From Nemertoderma westbladi (taxonomy: Eukaryota > Xenacoelomorpha > Nemertodermatida > Nemertodermatidae): a stretch of 64,000 nucleotides of DNA. Under the pieces are notes generated by a model, which saw only the letters and a program-made list of their open reading frames with translations, made no database searches and was not told the origin of the DNA. A program made the translations under genes and the position numbers. Position 1 is the stretch's first letter. Each line of letters starts with the position of its first letter. Below, piece by piece: positions 24,032-34,966 of this stretch. The stretch is from NCBI GenBank assembly GCA_032718475.1, contig JAUCBJ010004612.1, positions 23,534-87,533 on the forward strand, read 5' to 3'.

Positions 24032-25575
24032 CCCTATTAGTACCGGGCTATAAAATGTTGTACAAATACCGGGGGGGGGGGGGGGGGGGTCATATTGACC
24101 CCCCCCCCCTCTAAATTCTACAAATATTTACGAAAACGTCTGATTTTTTGTTTGTACGTAGGTATCACTTGTCTCGATCCGACCGAAAAAAATGTACTGG
24201 GGTGGTTATATTGCAGCACCAAAATTACAAGTAGTGCAAAATTTGAAAGTTACATTTTCGGCTAATTATTTTTCAATACAGGTTTTCTGGGGTGCAAAAT
24301 ACATTGGAAAATATTTAAAAATGATATGATTACTATAAATGGCTGTTTAGTCCTCTCTGCGTAGGAAAAAATGAAAAAAACAAGTAACCAGCACTTTTCA
24401 GTTAGAACACAAAATTTTTAATTCACTTATACGATGCTATAAATTCACATTTTCAGGTTTTCGAGGGCGCTGATTCTAATGGAATATATTTCTAATATGC
24501 CAGATCATTGCTACTTGTATTTTTCGGCGCAATTTGGCAATTTTTGGTGCTAGGGCCAAATTTCGTACCCATCACCAAAAAGTACAAGTTTGCGATGTCC
24601 AGTGCTTTTTTTATGGATTCCATCGGATTCAGGACCCTCATAAACACGTATAACGCAAGAAACAAGGTGATACTATCTCCTGATCAATTTGCATATTTTC
24701 CAAAATTTGGTGCTGGCACAACAATTTTCACCCACTGGCGAAAAATACAAGTTTGAGAACTCTTATGAAATTTTTACTGATTCCATTGAATTCAGAACCA
24801 TCACAAACCCGTATAACGCAAGAAACAAGGTGACACAATCAATTGATATATTTGATGGTTTTCAAAATTTGGTGCTAGCACCACATTTTGCACCCATATC
24901 CGAAAAATACAAGTTTGAGATGTCTAGTTCGATAATTATATATTCCATTGAATTCAGAACAGCCATAAACCTCTAAAACGCAAGAAATAAATTGTCACAA
25001 GCAATTTTATCTATTGAATGAATTTTCAAAATTTTGTGCTAGCACCAAAATTTGCACACAGCACCGAAAAATACAAATTTGATACGCTTGGTGCAACTCG
25101 TATATATTTCATCGAATCCAAAACCCCAAAAAACCTCAATTGCGTAAAAAACAAGTTTCAAACAATCAATTTACAAAATTGACATAATTCAAAATTTGGT
25201 GCTGGCACCAAAATTAGGCACCCACCGAAAAAAACAAGTTTGGAATTTCTAAATCAATTTATATGAATTCCATCCAATTTCTAACACCAAAAAACCGGTG
25301 TAAATCAAAAATAGAGATGTTACAATTCATATTTAATGAAATGTAATTTTCAAAAAACGTCTCAAAAAAAGTGCCAAAAGTAGGGTTAAAATATGGTGCT
25401 ATAACTCGAAAAGTACCCAATATTTTTGAAAACGGTTTTCACTACTAGGAAGACAATAGATTTTTAGGAAAAGTCATAAAATTTCAGATTCCCAACTGCG
25501 TTTGTTTCAGAATTATAATAAAAAAACCACGGGGGGGGGGTCATATTGACCCCCCCCCCCCCGGGTTTAATAGGG
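24032..25575 (+). mobile_element. TTAA-flanked piggyBac-type MITE, copy 1 (1,544 bp, complete)
   Basis: Flanked by TTAA at 24028-24031 and 25576-25579. Ends are ccctattag and taataggg. Just inside both ends lies a long G run, tcatattga, then a long C run (a perfect palindrome). The body holds five units of about 163 bp, each beginning with ggtgctagcacc or a variant. TTAA duplication with CCC...GGG termini is the piggyBac signature. No transposase is present, so it is non-autonomous. It sits inside the gag capsid region of BEL copy B. Confidence 0.92.
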
Positions 25576-25579
25576 TTAA

Positions 25580-26725
25580 TCCGTCAGGATTTCCAATAAA
25601 CTTTAACGCCATTAACTTGGGAGGACCCTCCAAGCACTCGATGAGGAATCGTAGTTTCTCTCCATTATTGGATAGTACAGAGTTTTGTATATTATCTTTG
25701 TAATATTCATTAAAAGGTAACCATTTCATCTCATCTCCATTAAACTTGACAACCTCTCCCACCTTTACAGCTTGACGAGCTTCCGTGCTAGCCATCTGAC
25801 GCGTGAAACTCTTTAGAGCCATCGTATTATTTAATATTGAATTATCGGTATATAAATTTCTCGGATTATTATCAGATCGGTATGGGATATCATTATCAAC
25901 AGGTTTATTAATAGGGTTTACTATAGGAGTTTCTACTTCACTAGCAGTATAGATGCGTGTAGGCTCCATCTCCATACCTTGCGCATGAGATACTTCAGGC
26001 CTAAAGGGCTGACACACTGTTACAGGGGGTGGTGGTATACCCATTTATATATTGACTAATTTATCGCGTTCGATAGCGATGTGTTGCTGCACTTCTTGCA
26101 ACTCTATTTTACTGTCTTGTACTGTTTCCTTTAATAATTGAACAGTTCCTTCTAAATCTCGGACTTGTTCAGTAGATTTAGCCATGGTTTGGGCTAATTG
26201 TCCGAGTAACTCTTTTAACTCCTGCCACCCTTCCTCCATCTACTCTACCGCTGGGGTAACTGGATGGCATATGGGGGCCACAGGGGATATTCCTTTTAGG
26301 AATAAATTTTTCTCGGTATTAATACCAGTCTGAGACTCTGGTAGTTGTCTACTGACCAAGGGAAGTTTGGTACTGTATAAAGGGAATTCAGAGTTGAGTT
26401 CAGGCAGCAAAAGGGTCTCTCTCCATTAAAGGAGTAGCTTTGATAGCAGGCCTAATTATTTCTGGCTCATCTACTATAGTAGGGAGTCTATCTGCTCGTA
26501 TAACTTGAGTTATTGATTCTCTATCTCTTAAGTCTACATTAGCTAATTCCCTTCTCATCGGGGGGGGTTATGTAACTTATGTCCTTTGGGCGCTCTTCTA
26601 CGTCCGTTTGAATGGGATTTGTTACTTCTATACTCGGAATTAGTGGTAGTACCTTCGTCCGAGGAAGTAAATCCATGTCTTCTAGGAGTAGATCGACTTA
26701 GGAGTTGCATCTGAGTCGCTGCCCT
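25580..26725 (-). pseudogene. BEL gag middle part: capsid-like and coiled-coil region
   Basis: Two open pieces. 26239-26045 starts MEEGWQELKELLGQLAQ and is a coiled coil. 26044-25580 is Pro-rich, then has FNGDEMKWLPFNEYYKD and GEKLRFLIECLEGPPKLMALKFIGNPDG, the capsid-type segment common to BEL and other LTR-element Gags. The frame leads into MITE 1, beyond which the homologous sequence continues (24027 downward). 26726-26240 is less clear, with frame changes near poly-G 26560. Confidence 0.75.
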
Positions 26726-26729
26726 TTAA

Positions 26730-28288
26730 CCCTATTAGTACCGGGCTATAAAATGTTGTACAAATACCGGGGGGGGGGGGGGTCATATTGACCCCCCCCC
26801 CCTCTAAAATCTACAAATATTTACGAAAACGTCTGATTTTTTGTTGGTACGTAGGTATCACTTGTCTGGATCCGACCGAAAAAAAAATTTTCGAAAAAAT
26901 GTACTGGGGTGGTTATATTGCAGCACCAAAATTACAAGTAGTGCACAATTTTCACAAAATTTGAAAGTTACATTTTCGGCTAAATATTTTTAATACAGGT
27001 TTTCTGGGGTGCAAAATACATTGGAAAATATTAAAAAATGATATGATTACTATAAATGGCTGTTTAGTCCTCACTGCGTAGGAAAAAAATGAAAAAAACA
27101 AGTAACCAGCACTTTTCAGTTAGAACACAAAATTTTTAATTCACTTATACGATGCTATAAATTCACATTTTCAGGTTTTCGAGGGCGCTGATTCTAATGG
27201 AATACATTTCTAATATGCCAGATGATTGCTACTTGTTTTTTTCGGCGTAATTTGGCAAATTTTGGTGCTAGCACCAAATTTCGTACCCATCACCAAAAAG
27301 TACAAGTTTGCGATGTCCAGTGCTGTTTTTATTGATTCCATCGGATTCAGGACCCTCATAAACCCGTATAACGCAAGAAACAAGGCGATACTATCTGCTT
27401 ATCAATTTGCATATTTTCCAAAATTTGGTGCTGGCACAACAATTTTCACCCACCGGCGAAAAATACAAGTTTGAGAACTCTTATGAAATTTTTACTGATT
27501 CCATTGAATTCAGAACCATCACAAACCCGTATAACGCAAGAAACAAGGTGACACAATCAATTGATATATTTGATGGTTTTCAAAATTTGGTGCTAGCACC
27601 ACATTTTGCACCCACATCCGAAAAATACAAGTTTGAGATGTCCAGTTCGATAATTATATTTTCCATTGAATTCAGAACAGCCATAAACCTCTACACCGCA
27701 AGAAATAAATTGTCACAAGCAATTTTATCTATTGAATGGATTTTCAAAATTTCGTGCTAGCACCAAAATTTGCACACAGCACCGAAAAATACAAGTTTGA
27801 TACGCTTGGTGCAACTCGTATATATTTCATCGAATCCAGAACCCCAAAAAACCCCAATTACGTAAAAAACAAGTTTCAAACAATCAATTTACAAAATTGA
27901 CTTATTTCAAAATTTGGTGCTGGCACCAAAATTTGGCACCCACCGAAAAAAACAAGTTTGAAATTTCTAAATCAATTTATATGAATTCCATCCAATTTCT
28001 AACACCAAAAAACCGGTGTAAATCAAAAATAGAGATGTTACAATTAATATTTAATGAAATGTATTTTTCAAAAAACGTCTCAAAAAAAGTGCCAAAAGTA
28101 GGGTTAAAAAATGGTGCTATAACTCGAAAAGTACCCAATATTTTTGAAAACGGTTTTCACTACTAGGAAGACAATAGATTTTTAGGAAAAGTCATAAAAT
28201 TTCAGATTCCCAACTGCGTTTGTTTCAGAATTATAATAAAAAAACCACGGGAGGGGTCATATTGACCCCCCCCCCGGGTTTAATAGGG
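26730..28288 (+). mobile_element. TTAA-flanked piggyBac-type MITE, copy 2 (1,559 bp, complete)
   Basis: TTAA at 26726-26729 and 28289-28292. Same ends and subterminal palindromes as copy 1. Unit starts (GGTGCTAGCACC and close variants) are at 27264, 27427, 27589, 27753 and 27916, spaced 162-164 bp. It is inserted in the Ala/Glu coiled coil of BEL gag. Copy C (63700-63920) shows the uninterrupted equivalent. Confidence 0.93.
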
Positions 28289-28292
28289 TTAA

Positions 28293-29546
28293 GTTCTACT
28301 TCTGTCGCTGCCGCCTTTCGATCAACTTCTGCCGCTGCCGCCTTTCGATCAACTTCCGCCACTGCCGCCTTTCGATCAACTTCCGCTGCTGCAGCCTTTA
28401 ATTCTGCCTCAGCGGCTGCAGCTATTTTCCTATCTTCTATTAATCCTTTCTTTATTTGCTCCTCCTTGTCCATCTCGATGATAATGTTTTCATCTATTTT
28501 AGCCTGCTCCGCCACTAGCATCTCAGAATCCAATGAGTTCAAAATTAAGTTGGCTGCTTCACTATTGGGGTGAAGTCCGGCTAGATGTCTCCTTAGACAA
28601 ATCAGACAAATAGATGTCAATAGCATCCTTCTTTGGTGGTTTTTTGGATACCGCCTCGCTTTCCCCATGGGAGAAGATTGCATCTATTGATTCTCTGTAG
28701 GCTAGTTGTTCTGCTATCTGAGCCTTCCATTGGGTTGTTTCCTTGAACCTTAACATTCACTCGTTGGAACAAAGTCTTTACTGCCACCTGCAGTGATGTG
28801 ACTTCTCTTCGAGGCTTCTTCAAACGCAGAAAGGATTAATCTGATCCTCAGTTTCCGTTCTCTCACTTGGTATAGCAGTTCTCCCTGCTCTGGAGGTTCC
28901 AGTTGTCCTCGGAATAACTGGGTTTCCATTCATCCCACGGAGTTGAAGAATCCTTGGACATATCTGGCTGCCGATATCTTCCATACAGCGGGATCTCTGG
29001 TATCTCTAACTACGCCCAGGCAGCTTCGGATAAGTTGAACGGGAGTTCGGGTCCAGGAAAGTTCCATTGAGTTTCCACATAGACTTTAATTCCTCGAGCG
29101 GGTATCCGGCGTAACTATCTCTGGTTGACCGCTTATTTCTCGTCCAGTCCGCTTGATGTTCTTCTATGGCTAGAAGAACTCGGGTGAGCACTGCCCCAGG
29201 AAGAATCAGGAGTGGATCAGGGTAAACCACTTCTTCCATCTTTGATCCGATCTCGGGCATTAACTCTTCTGTGCTGGAACCAGAGTTACTGAGTGGTTGA
29301 GAAATAACCTCTCGGTCAGAGCACTGCTGCTGTTCTACAGCCGTCGCTTGGTCTCGCTTAACTTGAGCCCTAGTGCCTACAATAGTGCTTCACTAACCTA
29401 GTGTCCGACACAACTACTATAGGGATGACCTTTCTTACAGTAGGAGGGGACTTAGACCTCGGTTGGGGCCTTTCTATACTTTGATCTGGGTCACAGATCG
29501 TCTGTTCCAAAAGACTATCTGACATTGTTTGTTTTGGGTCAGACAT
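28293..29546 (-). pseudogene. BEL gag N-terminal part, copy B
   Basis: The ATG at 29546 gives MSDPKQTMSDSLLEQTICD, matching the start of copy C at 62536. The homology continues through DPLLILPGAVLTRVLLAIEE (about 29230) and DAIDIYLSD, then a coiled coil of AAAEVDRK units that ends where MITE 2 is inserted. A TAG near 29390 and several frame changes break it. The function is inferred only from its place as the first ORF of a BEL-like element. Confidence 0.8.
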
Positions 29547-30507
29547 AATTTATTTACAGTTGAATGCCTATCATGATAATAACAGTAAAGTAAGTCTAGG
29601 GCAAATCAGTATCAACTGTCAGTCTCGTAGTTACCAAATATTGTTACTCAATGTAACGTGGGTAGATATCGAGTGTTAGAATATCGGTATACACCTATAG
29701 TATATATAACAGTATTACTACAGACTAGGATCAATCACTGAATACCGGTATATAAGTTTAGCCTAAGTTATATAAATATATAATAAGCTTACTGTAAACA
29801 ACGATATTGTCAATAATTAAATAATAACTGATTATAACTGATTATATCTGATTTTAGGAATTATTTCCCTTTACTCTATGACTGATATTAAGCAATAGGT
29901 TCAACTGACATTAAGACCTAATTAATGTATAACAGGCATACAGATAGTTCTACTTAACTAAGTTACTTATCACTACAAATTACTTATTTACAACAGGTTG
30001 AGATTACACAATCTCTAAGTAAACAATAATCAAAGTTACACGTACAATTTTTAAGGGTAATTTTACAGGAATTTTACAAACCAGACTAACAAGAATTTAT
30101 AATTTCTGGTTCTTACAGACTGACAGAGAATTTACGTAAATTTGAAACCAATAAAGTAGTATTCACCAGATATGTGTTGACCAGATAAGGAAATGCCACC
30201 GTCTGACAGCTTATAGTATACACTATAAACAAACGTACCCGGAGTGTCCTATACCTAGAGATTAATTATTGAAGCCTAAAGCTAATGGACCTATTAACCA
30301 CGTTACAACACAAATATACTTAGTACACACTAAATTAACTTTCAGGAAAGCGCTGTACTCTAAACCCTAGATTAGATACTAGCTCTTATACAACATATAA
30401 CTTGCAGTGAAATATACGTGAACAGCTAAAAGAACCACAGCATCTGCTGGAGTGACTGGAGTATTTAGTCTTAATCATCCGATGCTAAAGAAATCACCAG
30501 TCTGTCC
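29547..30507 (-). repeat. Leader of BEL copy B, inner part (before the Polinton)
   Basis: The reverse complement is homologous to about 61200-62535 of copy C. It lies between the gag start and the Polinton. The matching outer part resumes at 50258. It contains accggtatat-type motifs but only one unit of the 122-bp repeat seen in copy C. Confidence 0.8.
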
Positions 30508-30513
30508 TACGCC
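30508..30513 (+). repeat. Polinton target-site duplication, left (TACGCC)
   Basis: Identical to 50252-50257. Six-base duplications are the rule for Polintons. The homologous uninterrupted site in copy C (minus strand of 61190-61195) reads TACGAC once. Confidence 0.93.
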
Positions 30514-30917
30514 AGTAGTAGGAGAAGAAGTGTCCCCACCATAGTCCTCCCTAGCTTGGGCTATGGGCATTCCATTCGGAGGCCTTTACAAAATGCCAAA
30601 TTCCGGTGCTAAATTGCGGTGCGCGCCATATGTCACCATTGGCAGTTGCCATCAACCAATCGTAGCGTAGCCTAACCTCGCGATGCCCGCCTTACTCGAC
30701 TACTGACTAACTAACCCTAATGTTATTCACCTTTTCGCCACGTTACTACCAAGCTACCACCACTATACTGTATATGGTGACGACAACGACAATGTGGCCA
30801 TCTACACGCATCACGCATATTATATATTATATTATATCGATTGCCAACTCCTCGACTGCTGTCGCCAAACCAACAAACCAACCAACCAGCCAGTATGATA
30901 CATGAAATTCCGCCACG
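30514..30917 (+). repeat. Polinton left terminal inverted repeat
   Basis: Matches the reverse complement of 49834-50251 from AGTAGTAGGAGAAG at the outer end to gaaattccgccacg at the inner end, with small indels. It includes ataatatattatattatatcga and the conserved block gttattcaccttttcgccacg. No gene inside. Confidence 0.93.
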
Positions 30918-31213
30918 TTCCAGCTACGCGTATACGAGCATTAGTGATTATTATTATTATTACGCAGAACCAAATAATTTTTGATTATACAGTAGTTCCC
31001 TACCGGCTAATCAACCAATCAATAAACCGAATTTAGGCTATTTCTCAGTTTAAGACCTGTATTATTTTTGAAAATATCTTATATATAATCTCTTGCTTTA
31101 ATCACAATTAATCATTTGTAATGGTTTTAGTTTAAAAGTTTTTACTTTGTTTGTTTGTTTGATTTACAATTACTTTGTTTGTTTGTTTGATTTACAATAA
31201 AATAAATTAAATA
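30918..31213 (+). promoter_or_regulatory. Leftmost Polinton intergenic region with a direct repeat
   Basis: AT-rich. A unit of about 28 bp, actttgtttgtttgtttg plus atttacaat, is repeated twice at about 31143-31198, directly before the first start codon at 31214. It probably holds the promoter of the left gene block, but no precise element can be named. Confidence 0.4.
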
Positions 31214-31621
31214 ATGTCTTCTGATTCCGATATGGTTATGCCAATAGTAAGGCATTCATTTTTTGCAGAAGATGGTGAAGCCTATATTGTTATTGATTAT
31301 ACAATTTACCGTCGGGGAGATGATAAATATAAAATTGAGTTTTCTGAAAAAGCCAGGAAAGTTTTAAGCTCAATTGATATTGATGCTTCTGATAATAGTA
31401 TTCATCTCTTAGATTACAACCTGAAAGTTGAGCATGAGGGAAAATTAATCAATATCTTACTATTATCCATGATAGAGGGGTTAATTGTTATTACACAATA
31501 CAACGAAGCTGGTGAAAAGTTTGAAATACGGCTAAATCGGCATAGCCCCTACAAAATTATGTCTTTCTTTATTGTAATGATTTCAAAAGAATCCTTTGTC
31601 GAAACTGAAGAATCAACATAA
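31214..31621 (+). CDS. Polinton hypothetical protein (135 aa), first gene of left block
   Basis: Intact. I do not recognise the family. The sequence alternates short charged and hydrophobic stretches (IVIDYTIYRRGDDKYKIEF; LINILLLSMIEGLIVITQY), consistent with a small beta-rich or alpha/beta protein. There is no signal peptide, and no strong membrane segment except possibly FFIVMI near residues 118-123. The N-terminus is Ser/Asp-rich. Lying next to the TIR it may be expressed early. An A/T-rich hairpin (31695-31740) follows it. Confidence 0.6.
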   Translation: MSSDSDMVMPIVRHSFFAEDGEAYIVIDYTIYRRGDDKYKIEFSEKARKVLSSIDIDASDNSIHLLDYNLKVEHEGKLINILLLSMIEGLIVITQYNEAGEKFEIRLNRHSPYKIMSFFIVMISKESFVETEEST

Positions 31622-31694
31622 TGTTGAATATGTTGATAATATCATTGATTCTTGACTTTTCCCACTATATTATAAATATTTTATGATTATTTAT

Positions 31695-31740
31695 AAAATT
31701 TTGATGTTTTTAATTATGAAAAAAAAAACATCAAATTTTA
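31695..31740 (+). terminator. AT-rich hairpin after the first Polinton gene
   Basis: aaaattttgatgttttt pairs with aaaaacatcaaatttt around a short loop with an A run. Position between two genes suggests transcript-end processing, but eukaryotic polymerases do not need such hairpins, so this is only structural evidence. Confidence 0.3.
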
Positions 31741-31842
31741 AATAATCGAAAATTGTAGTAGTAATTGCATATACAGTATAACAGATTTGTTTGTTGTTGT
31801 GTATTGAGGTAATTATTTTCAATTTACTTTAAAATTTCGAAA

Positions 31843-32292
31843 ATGGATATTTTAAATGAAAAATGTCCAGTTTGCTATTCTAAGTTATTGCAACATCGAG
31901 ATTATTATAAATGTGAAAATAAACATGCAACTTGCGTACAATGTATTGTACAATATTCCGAAATGAATAATTATTGTTCTAAAATTTGTCCTATTTGTCG
32001 CGCACCCATATCTAAGTTTAATATAAAGTTGGCAAGATACCAACCCTATTATTGGAAAGAGCTTCGCAATATAACTTATATTTCTGCGGAAAGTAATGAT
32101 CCAGGAGATTTATTTACAATATTGGAGAATATTTTTTATAGAAATGTAGTACGACGGTGTTGCTACTATATTCCTTATTTTTTTAGCAGCGAACATAAAA
32201 AAATCATTAGCGCGAAATTCTCGGGAAGTGATTTCCAAACCGCCGATGTTACCTATCATTATTTCGCGTATAAAGATGCTCACCATGCTTGA
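31843..32292 (+). CDS. RING-finger protein (149 aa), Polinton accessory gene
   Basis: The N-terminal RING has ligands C8, C11, C24, H28, C31, C34, C49 and C52 (C3HC4 spacing 2-12-3-2-2-14-2), preceded by MDILNEK and followed by a basic, Tyr/Phe-rich tail of about 95 residues with no recognised domain. RING domains of this type usually recruit E2 enzymes, making an E3 ubiquitin ligase. In DNA viruses such genes often act on host proteins. The gene is intact and lies between an unknown gene and the ATPase. Substrate unknown. Confidence 0.8.
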   Translation: MDILNEKCPVCYSKLLQHRDYYKCENKHATCVQCIVQYSEMNNYCSKICPICRAPISKFNIKLARYQPYYWKELRNITYISAESNDPGDLFTILENIFYRNVVRRCCYYIPYFFSSEHKKIISAKFSGSDFQTADVTYHYFAYKDAHHA

Positions 32293-32515
32293 AATTACAT
32301 TGAAAATGAGTCTATACTATAATTGGAAATAGCACCTTTTGTTGCAGCGAGCGTCACATACTGTAGTTGTGTCATATGTTAATTAAATATACAGTACTCT
32401 AATATTGTAGTTGCATCAATTATTGTTATATACATAGTAATGGTGATGGTTTATTGATATTGATATTTATATTATATTATATTGTATTGTTGATATATCT
32501 TAATAATAATAATAA

Positions 32516-33196
32516 ATGGCTGACTTTAATTCAGGTCCATATAATTTAAACTTTCAAATGGGAACGAGTATGATAATTTCTGGCCCATCTGGTTCTGGAA
32601 AGTCAACATTTGTGAGCAATTTAATTAAACACAAGAATGGTTGTTTCAACGAAGCCCCCTTGCGAGTATTGTATTGTTACGGGAGCAGTCCCCCAACTAT
32701 TCCTGGTATTACTCACCTTTACAAAGGTTTGCCAGAAAATATAGATAGTTTAGTGAATAGTCGAGATTTATTAATTATAGATGATTTATTAACAGAAACT
32801 GAGTCCAGTACAGCTTTAACTGTATTGTTTACTAAGGTAGCTCATCATTCCAATATATTTATTTGTTTTATAACGCAAAACATGTTTTACGGTGGGAAGC
32901 ATAACCGCACAAGATCAATTAATAGCCATACTTTAGTATTAATGAAAAATCCGCGAGACAGTTTATCGGTTTTAAATTTCGCGAAGCAGATGTTACCAGG
33001 GCAGACCAAATTTTTAGTAGATTCCTATCAAGATGCGACTATTGAACCATTTTCGCATTTCTTAATTGATTTACGACAGGAAACACCCGAACATTTAAGA
33101 TTTAGATCGGATATATTTCGTAATCATAATTGTTACATTAAAAATTACATTGACTATAAACGTAGCGAAAATAATAATAATAATAATAATAAATAA
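32516..33196 (+). CDS. ATP: Genome-packaging ATPase (FtsK/HerA, A32-like)
   Basis: 226 aa, intact. Walker A GPSGSGKST is at residues 23-31, Walker B LLIIDD at 85-90, and a sensor-like TQNMF near 125. The short N-terminus (LNFQMGTSMIISG) directly before the P-loop is usual for Polinton and virophage packaging ATPases, which pump DNA into a preformed capsid. The C-terminus ends in a run of Asn from an AAT microsatellite. It precedes the small conserved ORF and integrase, a common Polinton neighbourhood. Confidence 0.93.
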   Translation: MADFNSGPYNLNFQMGTSMIISGPSGSGKSTFVSNLIKHKNGCFNEAPLRVLYCYGSSPPTIPGITHLYKGLPENIDSLVNSRDLLIIDDLLTETESSTALTVLFTKVAHHSNIFICFITQNMFYGGKHNRTRSINSHTLVLMKNPRDSLSVLNFAKQMLPGQTKFLVDSYQDATIEPFSHFLIDLRQETPEHLRFRSDIFRNHNCYIKNYIDYKRSENNNNNNNK

Positions 33197-33233
33197 TTAA
33201 TATTTTGTAACAATTTTCAATAATGTTGCAACA

Positions 33234-33546
33234 ATGAATAGACTTGTGCAGAAATATCGTAACGAACTGCAATTTCTACGCAGCGCTACCCCTCAACAAA
33301 GAACTAATTTTATTAACCATACCGCGAGTAACGAATTAATACGGCTCATTGTAAATACTGCATTAAATGTTCTAAAAGGTAACGTACTAATAATGGTTAA
33401 AACAGGAGTAACATTTTGAAAATTATATTTAGTATCGAGTAAACCGTTAGCTACTGATTTAAAACCTCAAGATATACCTAGAGTAAATACTACAAAAAGA
33501 AAACCCTTTAAAATATCAACTTCAAAAAAAATAATTAAAAAATTTC
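33234..33546 (+). pseudogene. Small conserved Polinton protein, frameshifted
   Basis: The first part (33234-33419, 61 aa) has NELIRLIVNTALNVLKGNV, which matches my recollection of a short basic Polinton/virophage protein whose second half is Lys-rich. A stop at 33417 ends it. The following sequence is a Lys-rich stretch with KPLATDLKPQDIPRV and TTKRKPFKIS before a stop at about 33560, which looks like the expected second half after a break. Function unknown; possibly a DNA-binding core protein. Confidence 0.5.
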
Positions 33547-33614
33547 AGTTGTTTTTACGGTGATGCCCTTTATAAGAGATTTGAATATACATATTACTTG
33601 CGGTTGTCGAAAAG

Positions 33615-34703
33615 ATGCCACGCAAGATGAAACCGATTTTAAGCCGAAGCTTAGTCAAAAAACTGTTAAGAATTTATTTAGATCCTTCATCCCCTGCGGG
33701 TTTTGCAAGTATCGTAAAATTAGCAAAAGCTGCAAACATCAAACCAGCTCAAGCCCAGAAATGGTTGAGCGGGCAAAAGACATACTCCCTTCACGCACCA
33801 CGTAGACATCATTATCCAACATCTAAAATATTTACGGGAGGCTTAAAATATATATATATGATAGATCTGGTGGATATGCAGCAATATAAATTGCAAAATA
33901 ATAATTATAACTATATATTAACATGTATTGATGCCTTTAGCCGGCTTGCTTTTGCCTATGGTATGAAAACAAAAAAGGGTATTGAAATTATTAGTATATT
34001 GCAAAAAATATTCCAGAAAGGAAAACCAAACAGAATCGCAACTGATCAAGGGTCTGAGTTTCTAAATAAATCTGTAAGGAAATATTTAGATACTATTGGT
34101 ATACAGTATTATGTAATGTATTCTGTGAATAAGGTGGCTATTGTCGAGAGATTCAATAGAACATTAAAAACAAAGATGTTCAAAATTTTCATGCAACGGG
34201 GAAATAATGTTTGGATAAAAATTTTACCGAAGCTCATTTATGCTTATAATAGGTCATATCATAGGACAATACAAATGACACCCATTGAAGTTAATAAATT
34301 TAATGAAACTGAATTAATGAATAGATTATATGGGAAATATAGACAGATTAATCACAAGAAAATAAAATTTAAAGTTGGAGATACAGTACGATTATCTATC
34401 GCTCGTACTGCTTTTGCTAAAGGCTATCGAGAACAATGGACACGTGAATTATTTATTATTCATCGGGTCAGATTGGATAGAGTACCAGCGGTAATGTTCG
34501 ATATTAAGGATAGCGCTGGAGCTATAAGAAACGGCTCATTTTATTCATACGAACTCCAAAAGGTCCACCCGAATAGTAATATTTATCTTCCGATTGACAA
34601 AAATATTGGCAAACTTAAAGAACGTGTACGCAATGGGAAAAAAGAATATTTAGTCCGATTCATCGGATCCAAGAAACAGTCGTGGGTACAGCATATTCAA
34701 TAA
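33615..34703 (+). CDS. INT: Retroviral-type (rve) integrase with C-terminal chromodomain-like segment
   Basis: 362 aa, intact. The N-terminal helical region (YLDPSSPAGFASIVKLAKA, then WLSGQKTYSLH) is typical of Polinton integrases. The catalytic triad is D84 (IDLVDM), D144 (ATDQGSEF) and E178 (AIVERFNRTLK). The D-E spacing of 34 is the usual Polinton form. The C-terminal residues from about 325 (LKERVRNGKKEYLVRFIG, then SWVQHI) resemble a truncated chromodomain. It processes TIR ends and joins them to target DNA, giving the 6-bp duplication seen here. The start at 33615 is the first Met of the conserved frame. Confidence 0.93.
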   Translation: MPRKMKPILSRSLVKKLLRIYLDPSSPAGFASIVKLAKAANIKPAQAQKWLSGQKTYSLHAPRRHHYPTSKIFTGGLKYIYMIDLVDMQQYKLQNNNYNYILTCIDAFSRLAFAYGMKTKKGIEIISILQKIFQKGKPNRIATDQGSEFLNKSVRKYLDTIGIQYYVMYSVNKVAIVERFNRTLKTKMFKIFMQRGNNVWIKILPKLIYAYNRSYHRTIQMTPIEVNKFNETELMNRLYGKYRQINHKKIKFKVGDTVRLSIARTAFAKGYREQWTRELFIIHRVRLDRVPAVMFDIKDSAGAIRNGSFYSYELQKVHPNSNIYLPIDKNIGKLKERVRNGKKEYLVRFIGSKKQSWVQHIQ

Positions 34704-34966
34704 GTTTAGGTTTATACTGTATATTAATTCATTTTGGTCACATATGTCCGTAATTAATTAATCAATCAATATTAACTCGAATGATATTACTATACTATAG
34801 TTCATTCGCTTTAAATAAAGCCAGTAAAATATTGATCCCTCGCATATACTGTAGAAGTGGGAATGAACGTGGTCACAGATGTCTATAATTTAACATTATA
34901 CCGTACTGTACTGTACTGTATGTACAAAGGAGTCAAGTAGAGAGAGCTTAAATAATAATAATAATA
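34704..34966 (+). other. Intergenic gap inside the Polinton
   Basis: AT-rich, no ORF. It includes tgtactgtactgtatgtac (about 34908-34925) and an AAT microsatellite just before the next start. It may hold a promoter for the virion-protein genes. Confidence 0.4.

Larger units (their letters stand above)
18457..30507 (-). mobile_element. BEL/Pao-type LTR retrotransposon copy B (main body); its outer leader and LTR continue at 50258-51765
   Basis: Minus-strand order from high to low coordinates: leader, gag N-terminus, capsid-like region, CCHC-type Cys/His knuckles, aspartic protease, RT, RNase H, integrase, and an integrase C-terminal domain ending at 18457. This gag-PR-RT-RH-IN order and the motif forms are those of BEL/Pao. 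Two MITEs (24032-25575, 26730-28288) interrupt gag and the Polinton interrupts the leader. Stops and frameshifts in every region make it a pseudo-element. Confidence 0.9.

Noticed and set aside
24508-28166. Repeated small ORFs starting MLLVFFG and MHIFQNLV in several places
   Set aside because: They lie wholly inside the MITE copies, recur because the 163-bp units recur, change frame between units and have no start or stop conservation. They are repeat artefacts, not genes.
24032-28288. Regular spaced palindromes looked like a CRISPR array
   Set aside because: Units are 163 bp and all parts are repeated, with no short unique spacers, no cas genes, TTAA ends, and a eukaryotic setting.
30720-30905. 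61-aa ORF in the left TIR
   Set aside because: Lies in the inverted repeat and has no equivalent open frame in the right TIR copy.
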